Translations under genes and position numbers: made by a program
Assembly (NCBI RefSeq): GCF_020085105.1
Contig: NC_058051.1
Location: 20,969,955 to 21,033,954 of the forward strand
DNA: 64,000 bases
Source of the DNA: Siniperca chuatsi
Taxonomy: Eukaryota; Chordata; Actinopteri; Centrarchiformes; Sinipercidae
Direction: 5' to 3'
In this document: one piece after another, positions 1-21,881 of the stretch
Layout of the letters: the number at the start of each line of letters is the position of its first letter
Numbering within the stretch: the stretch's first letter is position 1
The notes under the pieces: model-generated
What the model saw: the letters and a program-made list of their open reading frames with translations, nothing else
Databases searched by the model: none
Told to the model about the DNA's origin: nothing

Positions 1-803
1 GTTCTTCAGTGAAAGTCCATGAATAAAAACAAGTTGAAGCTGAAAAGAAAAAAAAGATCTAGCGCATTTGGAGCAGTGGCGCATTTGGAGCAGTGGTTTG
101 TTATGAGTGAACACAGCCGGATATTTACCATGAGCAGCAAAATCCCTTCTTTAGTGTGGAGAAAGTGGTAACCACACAGACACAGGGTATTGAAAAATAT
201 ATGTCACAGTATTGGTGACATGGCTGGGTGGTGACACTTTGTTTTACGCGTCTGCAATTTTCAAATAAAGATCAAGGAAGTTTCCTGTAAAGAATTATGT
301 AAATTGGTACTAATTATATTCTGAGACACAAAGTTTATGTGAAATAAAGTGTAACTGGTTGGACTGCAAAGTGATCTTTGAGAAGTGAGTTGCTATAGCA
401 ACACAATAGACCTTTTTCATAGCAGCAAAAGCACAGGCGAAACAAATTTCATCAATAATTGCTCAGTAAATGAAGTGCCCCAGTAAGCCATGACAGTGAG
501 CCAGCATGCACAATACCAGGGCCCTTAAATTAGCTCACTGCAATAGAATGCAGTGGTTATCCGGTACACCAGTGGTTGTCCTGTCAAGACTACCCTAAAT
601 GTCTGCTGTGAAAAAAGTCTGAAGCTGACATTTTGTACATTATTGCTTTTAAATTACCTATGACAAATTTTGTATTAGTCATAGGTTCTATGAGTCATTT
701 TTTATTACAATTTTATTACAGTTGACTTTTTTTGTTGACCCCTCTTCACATATTTCACCCTTAAATCACTTAATCTGTGTCTGTGAAAACTGTCTCTCTG
801 CAG
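1..803 (+). other. WDR46: Intron of WDR46 (5' part of gene lies outside window)
   Basis: No exon encoding the upstream WD40 repeats of WDR46 was found here, so the window opens inside an intron. The intron ends in a normal acceptor (tctctgcag at 795-803). A 17-base unit (gcgcatttggagcagtg) occurs twice in perfect tandem at 62-78 and 79-95. I looked for a box C/D or H/ACA snoRNA, since ribosome-biogenesis genes often host them, but saw no convincing one. Confidence 0.6.
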
Positions 804-1849
804 GTGTACAGGGATGTGTGGAGCACTCCAGTGACTAAACCCTACATGGCTCACAGAGTTCAAAAAACAGTTTGGGGGCTGCACTTCTGTCCCTTTGAGG
901 ACGTCCTTGGGGTGGGGCACGGAGACGGTTTCACCAGCATGCTTGTACCAGGTCCTACTTGATTTCACACTATACCTACATATTTAAAAGTAGACTGAAC
1001 AACAAGGTTGCACGGAGGAAAACAGGGTCAAAATGAGCACTAGAGAATGATTAGTATATGATGAGTAAAAAAAACTATAAACTATAAGAGCTGCCATCAC
1101 TTAACTTTGAAAATAATCCATGCATTACATTTTTCTGTGCATTAAAACTGTTCCCATCTTTATCTCTGTCCTTCATTTACATGCACAGGTGCGGGAGAGC
1201 CTAACTTTGATGGTTTGGATGCAAATCCATACCGCAGTGCAAAGCAGAGGCAAGAGTGGGAGGTTAAAGCCCTGCTGGAGAAGATCCAGCCAGAGCTCAT
1301 CAGCCTCGACCCCACCGAGCTGGGACAGGTTGACCGCGCCACCTTTGAGCAAAGGCACCAAGACAGGGTCCAAGCTCTGGTCAGTATCTGGAAGAATTTT
1401 ATTGGCACACATCAGATTTTATTTTAAGATGTAGATCTCTACGTTTTAAAATATTGACTCTTGGTCATAATATGTTTATTGTTGTTTACAGACTTCTAAA
1501 AGCAGTTTTTGTCTTCCCAGGGCTTTGACCCACTTGCCAAAGAAAAATTTATTCCCAAGTATAAGAAAAAAGGTCGTAGTTCTGCTGGCAGTGTGGAAAG
1601 ACGCAAGAAACAAGTGGCTCATGTGGACCAGAGGGTAAGTAATTCACAATATAAGATAACAATTGTGATCTTTCAGCTATATCTGCAGTGTTTGGCTCAT
1701 CTCTCTTGACTTGTTTACCTCCTCAGGATGTAATCAAGAAAAGTGTGGAGGACAAAATAAAGATGGAAAAAGAGATAAAGGAGAAGGAGAAGAAGAAGGC
1801 GACAGTGTTATCTAGCCAGAGATCTGCTCTGGACAGATTCAAAAAATAG
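804..1849 (+). CDS. WDR46: WDR46 (BING4/UTP7), C-terminal four exons
   Basis: Partial gene with coding exons 804-951, 1189-1379, 1521-1634 and 1727-1849 (stop TAG 1847-1849). They join in one frame to give the last 191 residues. WDR46 is a nucleolar WD40 protein of the small-subunit processome, needed for 18S rRNA maturation. The peptide carries the family's signature C-terminal blocks: [19 protein letters not shown], then [47 protein letters not shown], and the terminal SALDRFKK. This is the end of the propeller followed by a basic coiled tail. All junctions are GT-AG. The gene converges on B3GALT4, its neighbour in the human extended MHC too, which supports orthology. Identification is firm; the 5' part is outside the window. 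Confidence 0.95.
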
Positions 1850-2300
1850 AAAAGGAGGACCCTTTGTGCAGACCAAAACCCAGTGACATTCTGTGGGAGT
1901 GACCTTTAAACTTCTTTCAAAGGACACATTTTTTGGACACATTACTCCACTGTGGGAACAAAACACCAACTGCAGAAATTCTGGTTGTAGTCAGCTAGTA
2001 AAGAGTCATTCTGATGGGTGACAGTTCATCTATAATCAATGTTGAGTGCAGTGATAGGGCAGTTCTATTTAATGCCTGTAGCCTGAAGCACTTCCCGTCT
2101 ACATGGATGGATAATGTGAGGTGCGATGGTTGGCATGGGTGTCACCCAGAATTTGCATCAACTTGTTTGTTTTCTCTCTACTGAAAACAAATTTTTCCCC
2201 TTAGTTGACTGTGTCGAATTGAGTGCTATTGTGGCGTGCATGTAAAATGTTTTTCTATAAATATGATCTAAAAATAAACAACATAATGCCATGCCTCTGA
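1850..2300 (+). other. WDR46: WDR46 3' UTR with polyadenylation signal
   Basis: Sequence after the stop codon runs to an AATAAA hexamer at 2273-2278. That gives a 3' UTR of about 440 bases. The cleavage site is inferred. Confidence 0.6.
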
Positions 2301-3720
2301 ATTCAGAGTGTTATTTGAGATCACAACTGAATGTAAAATATTGTTTGGTTAACTTGTTAACAGAAGACTCAGTTGAACAACTCATATTTGCACAACCCAC
2401 ATCCCTCCCAAGTTCATCAGCAGGTGTATTTGGGAAATGTCCATTCTACAGTCACTAGTAATTATGACAAAATATGAGTTGGGCTATGGGAAAGAATTTT
2501 GTAATGATTTGACAATGACAAGAATTCCTAAAATGATGGAATATATGGAATACTTGTAATTTGAGATATAGAGATAAGAGGAAGGTGGTAGGGGAACTGT
2601 GGCTCAAGCAATTCAGGAAGTAATGGGGCAACTGCATCTTCATTGTCTAACAAAAGTTAATTTCAAAATGAATTGAACCTGATCACAGGATAGGTTAGCT
2701 TTATAAATTCCTCATACTAACTCTGAACTGGGAAGACTGGCTTGCGGTAGCAAACACATTGGAATAAACCAAGTAAAGTGAAGTTAGACACTCCTTCCAC
2801 ATTTAAGTTCTAATAACATTTTGATAATATTTGTGGATCTTTTAATTAGTGTGTCTGTGTGTGATGGCTACTTTGTTTGGGGTTACATATTCTGTATGTG
2901 TTATTTGTTGTCAGGTCACTCTTGCATAAGTGATCTTGATTTTCAGTGAGACTTGCTGAATAGAAAGTTTAATCACTAACTCTGTTCTCAAACAGTTAGT
3001 TTGGCGCCTGTTTGGCAGGCATCTGTGACTTGTGCAGTTACTAGTAACAATACTTAGTTTATGATTTGAAGAGGACAAGAGTTGAAGGAATTTAAGGCTC
3101 TTGAAATGGAAAAGTAAGAAGGAATGTGGTAGGAAGCGATCGTGACAACCATATCATCATTATTTATTACCATAAATAGTCTGGAACCTGTTCTTGTTCC
3201 CCAACATTTGTTTTCTTATGGTGGTGAAACATTACACTGTGACACTGCGGTTAATTTTCTATGCTTCATCTGTCATGGAGAAAGGGGAAACACAATGAGA
3301 CAGAAATGCTGAGTGATGAAACAAAGCAGACCTGCGTGTGTGAGTGTGTCTTTTAAAAACGACATCATACAAACTAGACATAAGATACAGAGTAGTTTAT
3401 TGGTGACAGTATTTGATTCAAGCATATTTCCTGAGTGTAAACACAGACTTTCTCTGTTTACGTGGGTGGAGCAAGACCGCCCAAACCCAGCCCAGACACG
3501 TCAGCACAAAACTGTCATTCACATCTTACGTAATGTTTCATCTCACTATTACAGAGAAAGTAAAAAAAAAAATGCTACAATTCAGTGAGATTATATCTGC
3601 GTATCGCATCAGTTTCAGGGTTACATTTCCGTTGTCAAGTGATATCTCACAGTACATCTCACTGTCTCCCCAATTAATCTGCAGGTACACATATCGTCAG
3701 GCTTTTAACACTTTCTAAGA
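2300..3720. other. Intergenic sequence, nothing recognised
   Basis: AT-rich sequence between the WDR46 polyadenylation signal and a LINE remnant. Open frames here are short, lack splice context and resemble no family known to me. Confidence 0.5.
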
Positions 3721-3721
3721 G

Positions 3722-4170
3722 AAGCGACCACATCACACCAATCCATGCTGCCCTTCACTGGTTACCTGTGAGTTTTAGAACTGATTTTAGGATTTTACTG
3801 CTTGTTTTTAAAGCCTTGAATAGTCAGACTCCTGCCTATATCTGTGACCTGCTTAACTCCCTATGAGCCTGATCGCTGCTTGAGATCCTCCGGCAGGGCC
3901 CTACTAATGATTCCTAAATCTCAACTTGTCACTGAAGGTGACCGGGCCTTTTGCTGCCTGGGGATCTCAAGCAGACAAACTCAGTGTCTAAATTTCTTCA
4001 TAAAACTCACTTTTATTTTATGGCGTTTTCTTAACTGATGGTATTTGTAGTAATTTTCTTGTTTTATATATTATGTTTTGGATTTTGTTTTTAAACCTTT
4101 CCGATTTGTTTTTATGGTCAAGCACAGTTGTTTTGAAAGGAGCTATATAAATAAAGTAAGAATTATTATT
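3722..4170 (+). mobile_element. Decayed LINE 3' end (L2/CR1-like reverse transcriptase tail)
   Basis: Around 3735-3850 the broken translation reads like the C-terminal end of a fish L2/CR1-type reverse transcriptase: CDHITPIHAALHWLPVSFR, then FKALNSQTPAYICDL. After a frame change it continues with LTPYEPDRCLRSS, then VTEGDRAF (3844-3960). The sequence ends in a GCTATATAAATAAAG tail (4142-4156) followed by ATT/GTT repeats, as expected for an L2-like 3' terminus. Frameshifts show it is dead. Only the 5'-truncated end is present, typical of target-primed reverse transcription. Confidence 0.75.
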
Positions 4171-4811
4171 GTTGTTATTATTGACATTCCTAGAATACAT
4201 CCAGTACTGAGGTGATTATTTTTCTGTTTTGAATATAAAAAGTTTTAGCTAATAAATAATTTTTTGTATAAGTTCTTTCCTACTGGATATATGAAGCCTG
4301 TAGTTTGACATCTATTGCACTATTGTTTGGAACATCATGCATTTAGGCATCTTAATAGACTAAAATCTACAATTGAAGTACCTGGTGATAGACTACACAG
4401 GTGTTAAATATATGAAAGGAGCAGCGTATAGATGTCAGTGTTTTGATAGAAATACTTGTTCTAATGTGCATTCATCACAAAAACGGCTGTATTTCCTCAC
4501 TGTATACTATCAGCATGCCAATGTTATTTGTTCTACATCTACACTATGTGACCGTGTAATAATGGAGGATGCTAACAGTCTAAGGATGGGTTAAAGCCTA
4601 CTGTGACAATTCTTTGTACTACCAGCTGATCATCACCTTTTCTGAAAAAAAAAATCCATTTGAATACATTATGGTGTTTAAAAAAATAAAGCTATAAAAA
4701 TAAACTGACATTTTCTCAGTGTAGTTTCACAGCCTGAAGAGCACTTGTGCTGTTCACAGTACTGAAGCGAGGCACCGCCCCAATGAGTCCAGTTTTCCTT
4801 CTTATGAACCC
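4170..4811. other. Intergenic / B3GALT4 3' UTR region
   Basis: No coding signal seen. The 3' UTR of the minus-strand B3GALT4 must lie here. Several TTTATT strings (AATAAA on the minus strand) occur further down, near 4011, but I cannot decide which is used. Confidence 0.4.
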
Positions 4812-5927
4812 TCACAACCCCTGCTCCAGCCCCAGAGCTGACCCGACCATCGCCCTGACTTTGCACATCCCCAGAGAAGCACGTAGACTCAGCCAGGAGC
4901 AGGGGTGTGATAAATGGACGTCAGCCCAGTAGTGCAGCATCTCCTTGGGTGGGATGTGGTGGATGGACACCATGGCCTGATAGCAGCAGCGCCCGTATGG
5001 CACAGCTGGGCCACCAGAGAAGAGTGGGCAGTGGGAGGGCAGCACACCAGCTGTCCGGGCACACAGACCAACAAACACATCTTCAGGGGGCAGAGGTGTG
5101 GATAAAGGTGATGCAGAGGCTGCGAGGGAAATTTTGAGCAATGCAGAGCGGGACAGAACATAAGCTGTACCACTGCAATAGTCTGGGAAGACAGAGGGAG
5201 GGTAGGCCCCTGCAGGGAGATAGTGCTTGCTCTCCGGGTCACGGTCCGGAGCCACATGGAGGTGCACCCTGCCAAGGTACAAGTCTCCTTGTTCATATGG
5301 GTTGCGGCTCTTGTTCAGGAAGTGCAGGAGGGCGCTGGGATTGAACAGGACATCATCATCTACTTTGGCTATGAAATTAGCCTGAGGGCAGAACCTGCGA
5401 GCCCAGCCCAGCATGGACAGGGTTTTCAGGGTAAGGTTGGAGTAGGTGTCCACAAAACGCCCTTGAATCAGGTCTCCTCGCTCTCTGGCCTCCTCTATCA
5501 GCAGCTTGGCCAGCCCAGGGTCAGACGCCACACCGACCACGAAGAGGGTCATGACCCGCAGGCCCCTCACCTCCACCTCCCCTCCCCAGGTGTCCCGGAT
5601 GGCTTGGCGGGCCCTTTGATTGGCAGGTGCGGAGGTAACCATGGTGATGAGGTAAGGCTTGGCACGCTGGCACACGAGCGGGCTGGGCATGAGCAGGAAC
5701 TCCTCGGGTCTGGTGGGAGGGACGCTCTGTGGGGGGATGATGCCAACGTGCGGCTCCACCACCTTGTTCATGCTAATGGAGGTGACCCATGATTCGATGA
5801 AGTCCACAAAGAGCAGAGCCAACAGGGCTGCGCTCATTATCGCCGCACACAGATAAGTCAGAACGCCAGGCCTGCTCCATCGCTTTCCAAACCGCGGTTT
5901 ACATACCCATGGTCCCCGTCCGACCAT
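4812..5927 (-). CDS. B3GALT4: Beta-1,3-galactosyltransferase 4 (GT31)
   Basis: Single-exon 371-aa type II membrane protein. The start is the ATG at 5925-5927; two upstream in-frame codons are open but begin with TTG, so they are not used. A basic N-terminus is followed by a signal-anchor at about residues 22-43. The GT31 catalytic domain then shows RQAIRDTWG (107-115), the metal-binding VDDDV (189-193), PDYCSGTAYVLSR (248-260) and PPEDVFVG (280-287), with N-glycosylation sites at 164 and 205. GT31 enzymes move galactose from UDP-Gal in beta-1,3 linkage in the Golgi. Mammalian B3GALT4 makes GM1/GD1b/GA1 gangliosides. The lack of coding introns is typical of B3GALT genes. Assignment to member 4 rests mainly on its position next to WDR46; family membership is certain. 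Confidence 0.9.
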   Translation of the reverse strand: MVGRGPWVCKPRFGKRWSRPGVLTYLCAAIMSAALLALLFVDFIESWVTSISMNKVVEPHVGIIPPQSVPPTRPEEFLLMPSPLVCQRAKPYLITMVTSAPANQRARQAIRDTWGGEVEVRGLRVMTLFVVGVASDPGLAKLLIEEARERGDLIQGRFVDTYSNLTLKTLSMLGWARRFCPQANFIAKVDDDVLFNPSALLHFLNKSRNPYEQGDLYLGRVHLHVAPDRDPESKHYLPAGAYPPSVFPDYCSGTAYVLSRSALLKISLAASASPLSTPLPPEDVFVGLCARTAGVLPSHCPLFSGGPAVPYGRCCYQAMVSIHHIPPKEMLHYWADVHLSHPCSWLSLRASLGMCKVRAMVGSALGLEQGL

Positions 5928-6180
5928 GACCAACCTCCACTACCCGTGCGCAGCTCTGAAGACCACTGTAACTGCTACAACTCGCCTTTTTCTCACCGGG
6001 ACCCTTCCCTTGTCTCCACTAGAATCACTCTTTCATTGCGTTTCCTCCTCTCTTGATCCGCTCTTGATCCCCTCGTTGCTCCTTTGCTCAGATGTCAGAA
6101 CCCGCAGCAGCAGCAGCCTTAGGAGAGCGCCAGTGTTTGCGAGGTTGCGGTAAAGGATCCGGTAATCTTGTGTTAATACT
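5500..6180 (-). promoter_or_regulatory. B3GALT4: GC/CpG-rich 5' end of B3GALT4
   Basis: GC-rich, CpG-containing sequence covers the 5' half of the B3GALT4 coding region and extends upstream to about 6180, where it drops sharply into AT-rich DNA. This looks like a CpG-island promoter and 5' UTR. No TATA box was recognised and the start site is not defined. It includes a short CAG-type run (GCAGCAGCAGCAG) near 6104-6116. Confidence 0.45.
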
Positions 6181-6429
6181 GCAGCCCAGTCAGTTTAACA
6201 AAAGTGGGATATGCAGCTGCGCAAATGAAACGGTCGATCCGACAGCAGCCCGGAGCTATCTTTGCCTTTGACTACTATAACGTGGAGCTACTCTGAGGTC
6301 ACTAGATTAGAAAACACGTCAAATGATAAAAATGAGCCTACTCCACCCTCGTGGTAAAACCATAGACTGTATGAGGAAAAGCTCGTTATGATGCTCTGAC
6401 GATGATAACTTGTTTTCCAGTAATCAAGC

Positions 6430-7191
6430 TGCGTATAGGCTATTTCATGACTGTGCTATGAACAAACCAGTCTACCGGCTACACACATATCTCATAGGAC
6501 ATCCAGATTCCTATTTGCTTTTTTCCTAAAAATCCTATTTGCTTTCATACCGTAGGCTATCGACAAATATTGACCTAATGGGAAAAGGGGTTTATGTTTG
6601 CATGCATTGTATAGTCTACGTATAGCCTATTTGGTTTGTCAATTAGGCTATATTTGTCAGATGGTAGGTCTACTGTTTGACGATTAAAAGGCTATATCAG
6701 TAATAATCCTGATTTTGTAGGACCTGCTTGGACTGCGGGAAAATGTAATTAGCTCGATTATATAGCCTGCTATTTAGTAATAGACTCATATTCCGATTAT
6801 AGTTACAATATGGGCAAATAATGGCGAAGCATCTATTGGTTGCAGGGATGGAGATCTAAAAAACAAGAAATGATAAATGTACTGTAGCCTATTACGATAT
6901 TAAATCAAGTGGAAAGAAGACAAAAGTTAATATTTGAGAGAAGAGAGAAAATGTCGATATAATCAGGGATATTTTTTATCAGGGTCATTTAATTAGGTGT
7001 GTACTCTATTGTTCTGCACGCCCAGTCCTATCACACCTGGTGGTGTAGGACGACACCTGGTGGTCATTCAGAGGTACGTTTTTGTTTTGTGCTGAGGTTG
7101 GACCATACAGCCATAATTGTTTCAGTAAAATGGGAGATGTCACGTATATGCAGGCAAATGGCTCGCGCAAATATGAAGTGATAGCCTATAC
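6430..7191. repeat. Cluster of TAGGCTA/TAGCCTA heptamers
   Basis: Six exact copies of one 7-mer, counting both orientations, lie at 6436-6442, 6553-6559, 6623-6629, 6644-6650, 6885-6891 and 7182-7188. About 0.1 copy would be expected by chance in this length at even base composition. Near-matches (ggctatat, tatagcctg) fall between them. Function unknown. Confidence 0.6.
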
Positions 7192-10000
7192 TCTACTGCG
7201 CTACTGCAGAGAATTGACTGAGTGCACCAATAGGAAGAAATAGATGTTGAAAATGTGTTTATTCAATATAGATAAATTCACTTGTCACAGCAGCAGTACA
7301 TCAATGAAACACACTGTACAAAGAATGGTGCAAAAACAAATGTCCAAAAAAAAAAAAATCAAACACAAGTACTAACATAAAAGTAAAACGTATGCCCTTG
7401 CACATGCATGCATAAGTATGCAAAATGAATGTAATTATAAGTTATACGTTAAAAAGATGTATTGCACTGTGCCAGACGTTACAACAAATGTAATTTTAAG
7501 TACAATTACTGGGTCCAGTAAGACCTCATTATCCTTCCAGTTTACTGATGTCCATTCTATATATTATTTAGGGTAGTTGTTTACTGGGAACAGTGCAAAT
7601 AACACATTACCTCCATTTGTTGAAATACAAAAGATGTGTTGCAAAAAGAGATGCATCTTGAGACCAAGTAAGCTGTTTTCCCACAAATAAAGTTGGTGAC
7701 TACAGAAGGTATAAAAACTACAGATGAAAGAATAAAACAATGGCAGACATTTATTTAAAGACCCCCTCCAGAAATATTTGAAGACATATAAAAATACTCT
7801 GCTTTGTATAATTTGTCATTTTTCCACAAAAAAGTTCAATTACCTCTTTAGAAAGTCTACATCTACTCCTTTCCCCTCATTAAAAAAAAATCTATCAATA
7901 TGCAGATCTTGTTTATTTCAAAAGTTTCACTACTTCACTAAAGAGTCCATTCTCAGTTTTGTGATGTCAAAAAATCATGCACGTACGTATACATGTTCAA
8001 CTCAGATTTAAGATGAGAAACAGAGAAACTTTAAGCATTGAGCAGATTAATGTGAAAACAACCTTCTAGTGTCAAACTCATACGTCATTCTGCACAGTGA
8101 CGATCAAACAACCAAGTGACATAACAATAAGCAAAACACATTTTTGAGTGGAGGGGGGACTTTAATGTTTAAATTCACAAGTAAAAGCTATGGAGTTTTG
8201 ACAGTATTTATTTATAAAGGTGTAAGTGGATCCTCTTTTTCTGTCTTCCGTTCCATCTCCTGTAAAACATGTACATGAATAGCTGTGAGGGAACTGAGAA
8301 ATGTTTGTGTGTTTTATTGTACTGTAAGCCTGGCTTTAGTTACAAACTTGAAGTACACAGAATATGGATGATTTTATAGCACTATGTGCATGTTTTTAAT
8401 GTGTCAGACCTTTTTTATGAGAGTTCTTCACAGCTTCTAAATGTATTGTGACTGTGTAAGCACTATAAGCGTGTATGTGATTACAGTGTAAAAACATAAT
8501 GTAGAAGAATAAAACATTGTTGTTTTTGTACCTAAATTACATTTGTTTAACATTTAAATGTATGAATAAAAGCTATGGTATTTTTGACAATATCTGCAAA
8601 GTGTGCCCCCTGTTTTAGTGTGTTTGGATAATTGTCTTGTAAAGTAATTGTAAATTGCCTTAAATTAGAGCGTGTGATGCTAGCACTACCTACCCCTTTT
8701 AATATGTGTCAGACCTTCTTCGAACAGAGTTCTTCACAGTTCCTAAGCTTTTTGAAAGTGTAAGCCACAGGGGCCAACAATACCTGGCAATTTCTCTGTC
8801 TCAGCCTTTTGGTGAGCTGACATTTCCCACTGATGATGACTGCAGGATCTCAGCTCTTTAAGGGACCTATGAACTGTCAACCTCTGACATTATGGATTGG
8901 TTAAAGGTGAATATAATGAATTTACAAATAATGCTTACAAATAGAGCATTTGCATTGCTGTCATGCAGAGACAGAGTAGCTGGCTTCCTCTCTGTGGACA
9001 CAACTACCACCTAGTTCACTGCTCAAGGTCCCAAAACCAAGTGGGCAAAACATTAAATACCTGAGTGCAAGATACACATATGCTCAGAGTCAACGTATTA
9101 AGTGTTCAGTTAAATGGTCATAAAAATGTCAGAAGCAAAAGAAAGAATTATAGGTTCAAAACAAATCATAAACAAGTTCAGGTAATGATATCTGTGGATT
9201 TCAAAGCGGATTATTATAAGGAAGTTATTATAGATTAATTGAGACAGTTATTTAAAATGAATGGTAAGGTGTTCAAAGTGAATTGTGGAATGAAATCTCA
9301 TGGTGAGTAAAGTCGGCCATTCAAACAAAATCATTATAGCAAAATCCCATTAACTTTCCGGTAGCAAAGCAAAAGATTTCTGAGGGAGGATTCTCTGTAT
9401 TTAATTTATAAGAAGCCTCCATTATGTGATTTTATTTATTTTTTCCCTTTATGTATTTATTCTTAAAGAAATTGTATCTATTGTGCATATCTGTTTTTAT
9501 ATTACTTGTTATGGTATATTTATTGCTGTCATTTTATCAATTTTTACCTTTACCCTTTTGATCTAATGTGTTTTGTGATCCATGATTATTCTCTTTATAT
9601 TGTATCTATTTCATTATAAGTGTGTTTTATATGTTTTGCAATATCAGTGTTTTATTTTCTATATGGTGCTGCTATCTCGTCAAATTTAAAGACATGACAA
9701 CATAATTAAATCACCAGGGGTCTTAACTACAATTTAAATTAATTATAAAAATGGAAAAAATGGCTTGGAATTTTACCATATTGCTTTGTGAATATATATT
9801 ATAAACAACTGAATTATAAATAACATTATCATTATCACAATATCATTATATATTATCTTATATGACATCTGCTTGACTTTGCTTGTAATATAGTGCTTGT
9901 CAGAATTTTTTCTAGCTTTGTGCCATTGTATCTCATTGAAGAAAGCAGACCAGAAATATAAATAAATCTTTTGTTGTGTTAATTTTCTAATACATAGACA
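7191..10000. other. Intergenic AT-rich DNA with an old duplication
   Basis: No gene recognised. Blocks are repeated at about 300-380 bases: one beginning aatgtgtcagacctt (about 8398) recurs from about 8700, and one with aaaagctatgg (about 8183) recurs at about 8568. Both copies are diverged, so this is an old local duplication. The rest is AT-rich with short homopolymer runs. Confidence 0.45.
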
Positions 10001-10014
10001 GTCAGACATGATGA

Positions 10015-10430
10015 CGTCAGTCCTGTCTGGCTCGCGCCAAGGGTGGGGAGGGGGACATTGGAGGCGCGCGGGGACACGAGAGAGAGGAAGGAGGAAAAAA
10101 AAAAAAACCTCAACCATTGTCGGCGCGCTGGCGGTGCGGGGTCACGAACTATGACCTTTAACAGAAGAAAACCAAAACAAATATTTTATAAAATAGCAGG
10201 GAGCCCTAAATTTGTGACCACCGTTTCTCGGAGGTAAGTCTCGGTCCCGGATTGAAAACCGTAGAAAGCTCTCCGAGATACCGGATGATAAAAGAGCGCA
10301 GCTAATCTGCCAGCTAGCTTGTTAGCCAGCCGATGCGGAGCTCCCTTCCTGCCCGACTTTGGCAACTCGGGATCCGGGCAAGGAACGTGAAACCTTGGAC
10401 GCAATCTGGCTACGCCGATATGCTTTACAG
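10015..10430 (+). promoter_or_regulatory. NR2C2: NR2C2 CpG-rich promoter and noncoding first exon
   Basis: A GC-rich, CpG-dense block stands out from AT-rich flanks. It holds TGACGTCA at 10012-10019, a perfect CRE palindrome. The first-exon sequence ends at 10233 with a strong donor, GAG|GTAAGT. No TATA box is seen in the block. Exon 1 is noncoding for the main product but contains an upstream ATG at 10151. The transcription start is not defined from sequence alone. Confidence 0.65.
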
Positions 10431-12045
10431 ACAGTTCAACTAATTATTAATATGTGACACTACTGTCGATTTAACCTGGACCAATCCCTGCATGCTAGAA
10501 TGACAGATTCAAGAGGAGAGACGGGTACAGCCGGCTCTTGTTGCAGCCCTTGCTGCGTTTAGTGTTACTTGTGTTAAGCTAGTTTACACAGCTAACATTG
10601 GAAAGCTATACATTAGTTGCTGCAGATGAACTCGACCCTTTTACCTTTGCCATCTCGGGGACAGAAGTGGTTTGAAATTACTATGACTTTATTCACCAAA
10701 GCTGCATTTTTACATTTACTTCCAGCACATCAACAGTCGTCCACTCTACTGTCTGGAATGACAATTGCTCTAATATTTATCATAAGGATTCGTCTCCGGT
10801 GTTATTGGCTGACTGCCAGATTCTCCATTTTGTTCTGTGTTGTGATGCGTTTGGGGAAGTTGGTATTGATGGGCATTCTGCTCGACCAATCGGTAAACTA
10901 TATGAAGCAGCATGCTCCTCCCATTGGTCAGTGAGCATGTGGAGTTGGCACATTAATCAGTTTTCACTTATGCTGTCAAATTGTATTCTTTATTATAATC
11001 CCAAGTCAACAAAGGCAGAGTCAAAAATGTCAAGTGCACGGAGGTAATTCATGGTAGGAGTAGATGCTAAGGAAGATGCCCAAATGCATTGTGGTCACTC
11101 ACAATTTATATACAGGTTTAAAGGTTTTCAAATACCAATAAACTGTGTTGGGAAGATGTCTATGGCCCTGATTTTGACTATTTACCATTAGGGGTGTTAC
11201 ATTTAAATTGTACTTAAAAAGGATCCATGGATAGACAGAATATGTTCTTACAGTGTTTCTCCACTGATTTGATGCACTTCTGCCATCTTCGTTCAAATGC
11301 AGTGAACACTTAACTTTTAATGGTTTGTTTGTCTTTTCACACAGTTCTCTTTGCTTTTTATACAAGTATCAAACAGAAAGTTTTCTGTTCACAACTTTTG
11401 CAGTCTTGTTTCAAATTAAGAAAAAAGATTTCTATGATGTCAGCTCATTCTCTGTTTGTGAATATGCAGAGTTACAAAACATTAGACTATAATTAGTATG
11501 ACATCACATGTAAAGGGATACACCAGGTTGGTTACCTGCTGTTCACTGAAAAATAAATGGAAGCAGTAGGAAAAGCAGCTGTGAAGTGTATATAAAAGGG
11601 GGTACATTTTTATGGAGGGACATCAGTTGTTCTCCTTTGTTGCAGTGTCATGTTGGACAATGTGAGGTTCAGACTGTAGTGTAATCTGGTTATCAACAGT
11701 CTCTCATATCTCATATCCAGGTCATGGACTTGTGGTGACAACACTGCAGACATGTCAAGGCTGGATTTGTCACACAAAATATTTATCTAAGGTGTCTGAA
11801 CAGGAAGAATATTACAGTAGGTGTGATGTGCAAGAAAATCTGTTGCCCAGTGTTAATGACAGGCAAGATATGGAGCAGTAAACGTAACAAATATTTTGTT
11901 AATTTTATTTTCTGTTTTGTTTGTATCCTTTATGATCCACCAGCACCAACTTTATATTTATAATACTGTCCCAGCAGTGCCCTCCTCTTCTGTGACAGTT
12001 TGCACCTTTGTGGCTGATTAATGTCTGTGGTATCTTTCCAAACAG
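10234..12045 (+). other. NR2C2: NR2C2 intron 1
   Basis: A 1.8-kb intron from donor GTAAGT at 10234 to acceptor aacag at 12041-12045. It holds a strong TATA-like string (TATATAAAAG, 11589-11598), which may mark a second promoter. No coding exon was found inside; splicing from exon 1 directly to the ATG exon is inferred. Confidence 0.5.
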
Positions 12046-12070
12046 ACCTCACTAATGACCTTAAATCATC

Positions 12071-21881
<9,811 letters not shown>

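Noticed and set aside
1-803. Intronic snoRNA in WDR46
   Set aside because: ATGATGA- and CTGA-like strings occur in the WDR46 introns (for example near 1060), but never in the right order and spacing with a terminal stem.
5223-5792. 189-codon plus-strand frame
   Set aside because: Antisense shadow of the GC-rich B3GALT4 coding exon.
5931-5933. Longer B3GALT4 start
   Set aside because: The codon is TTG, not ATG; the first ATG in frame is 5925-5927.
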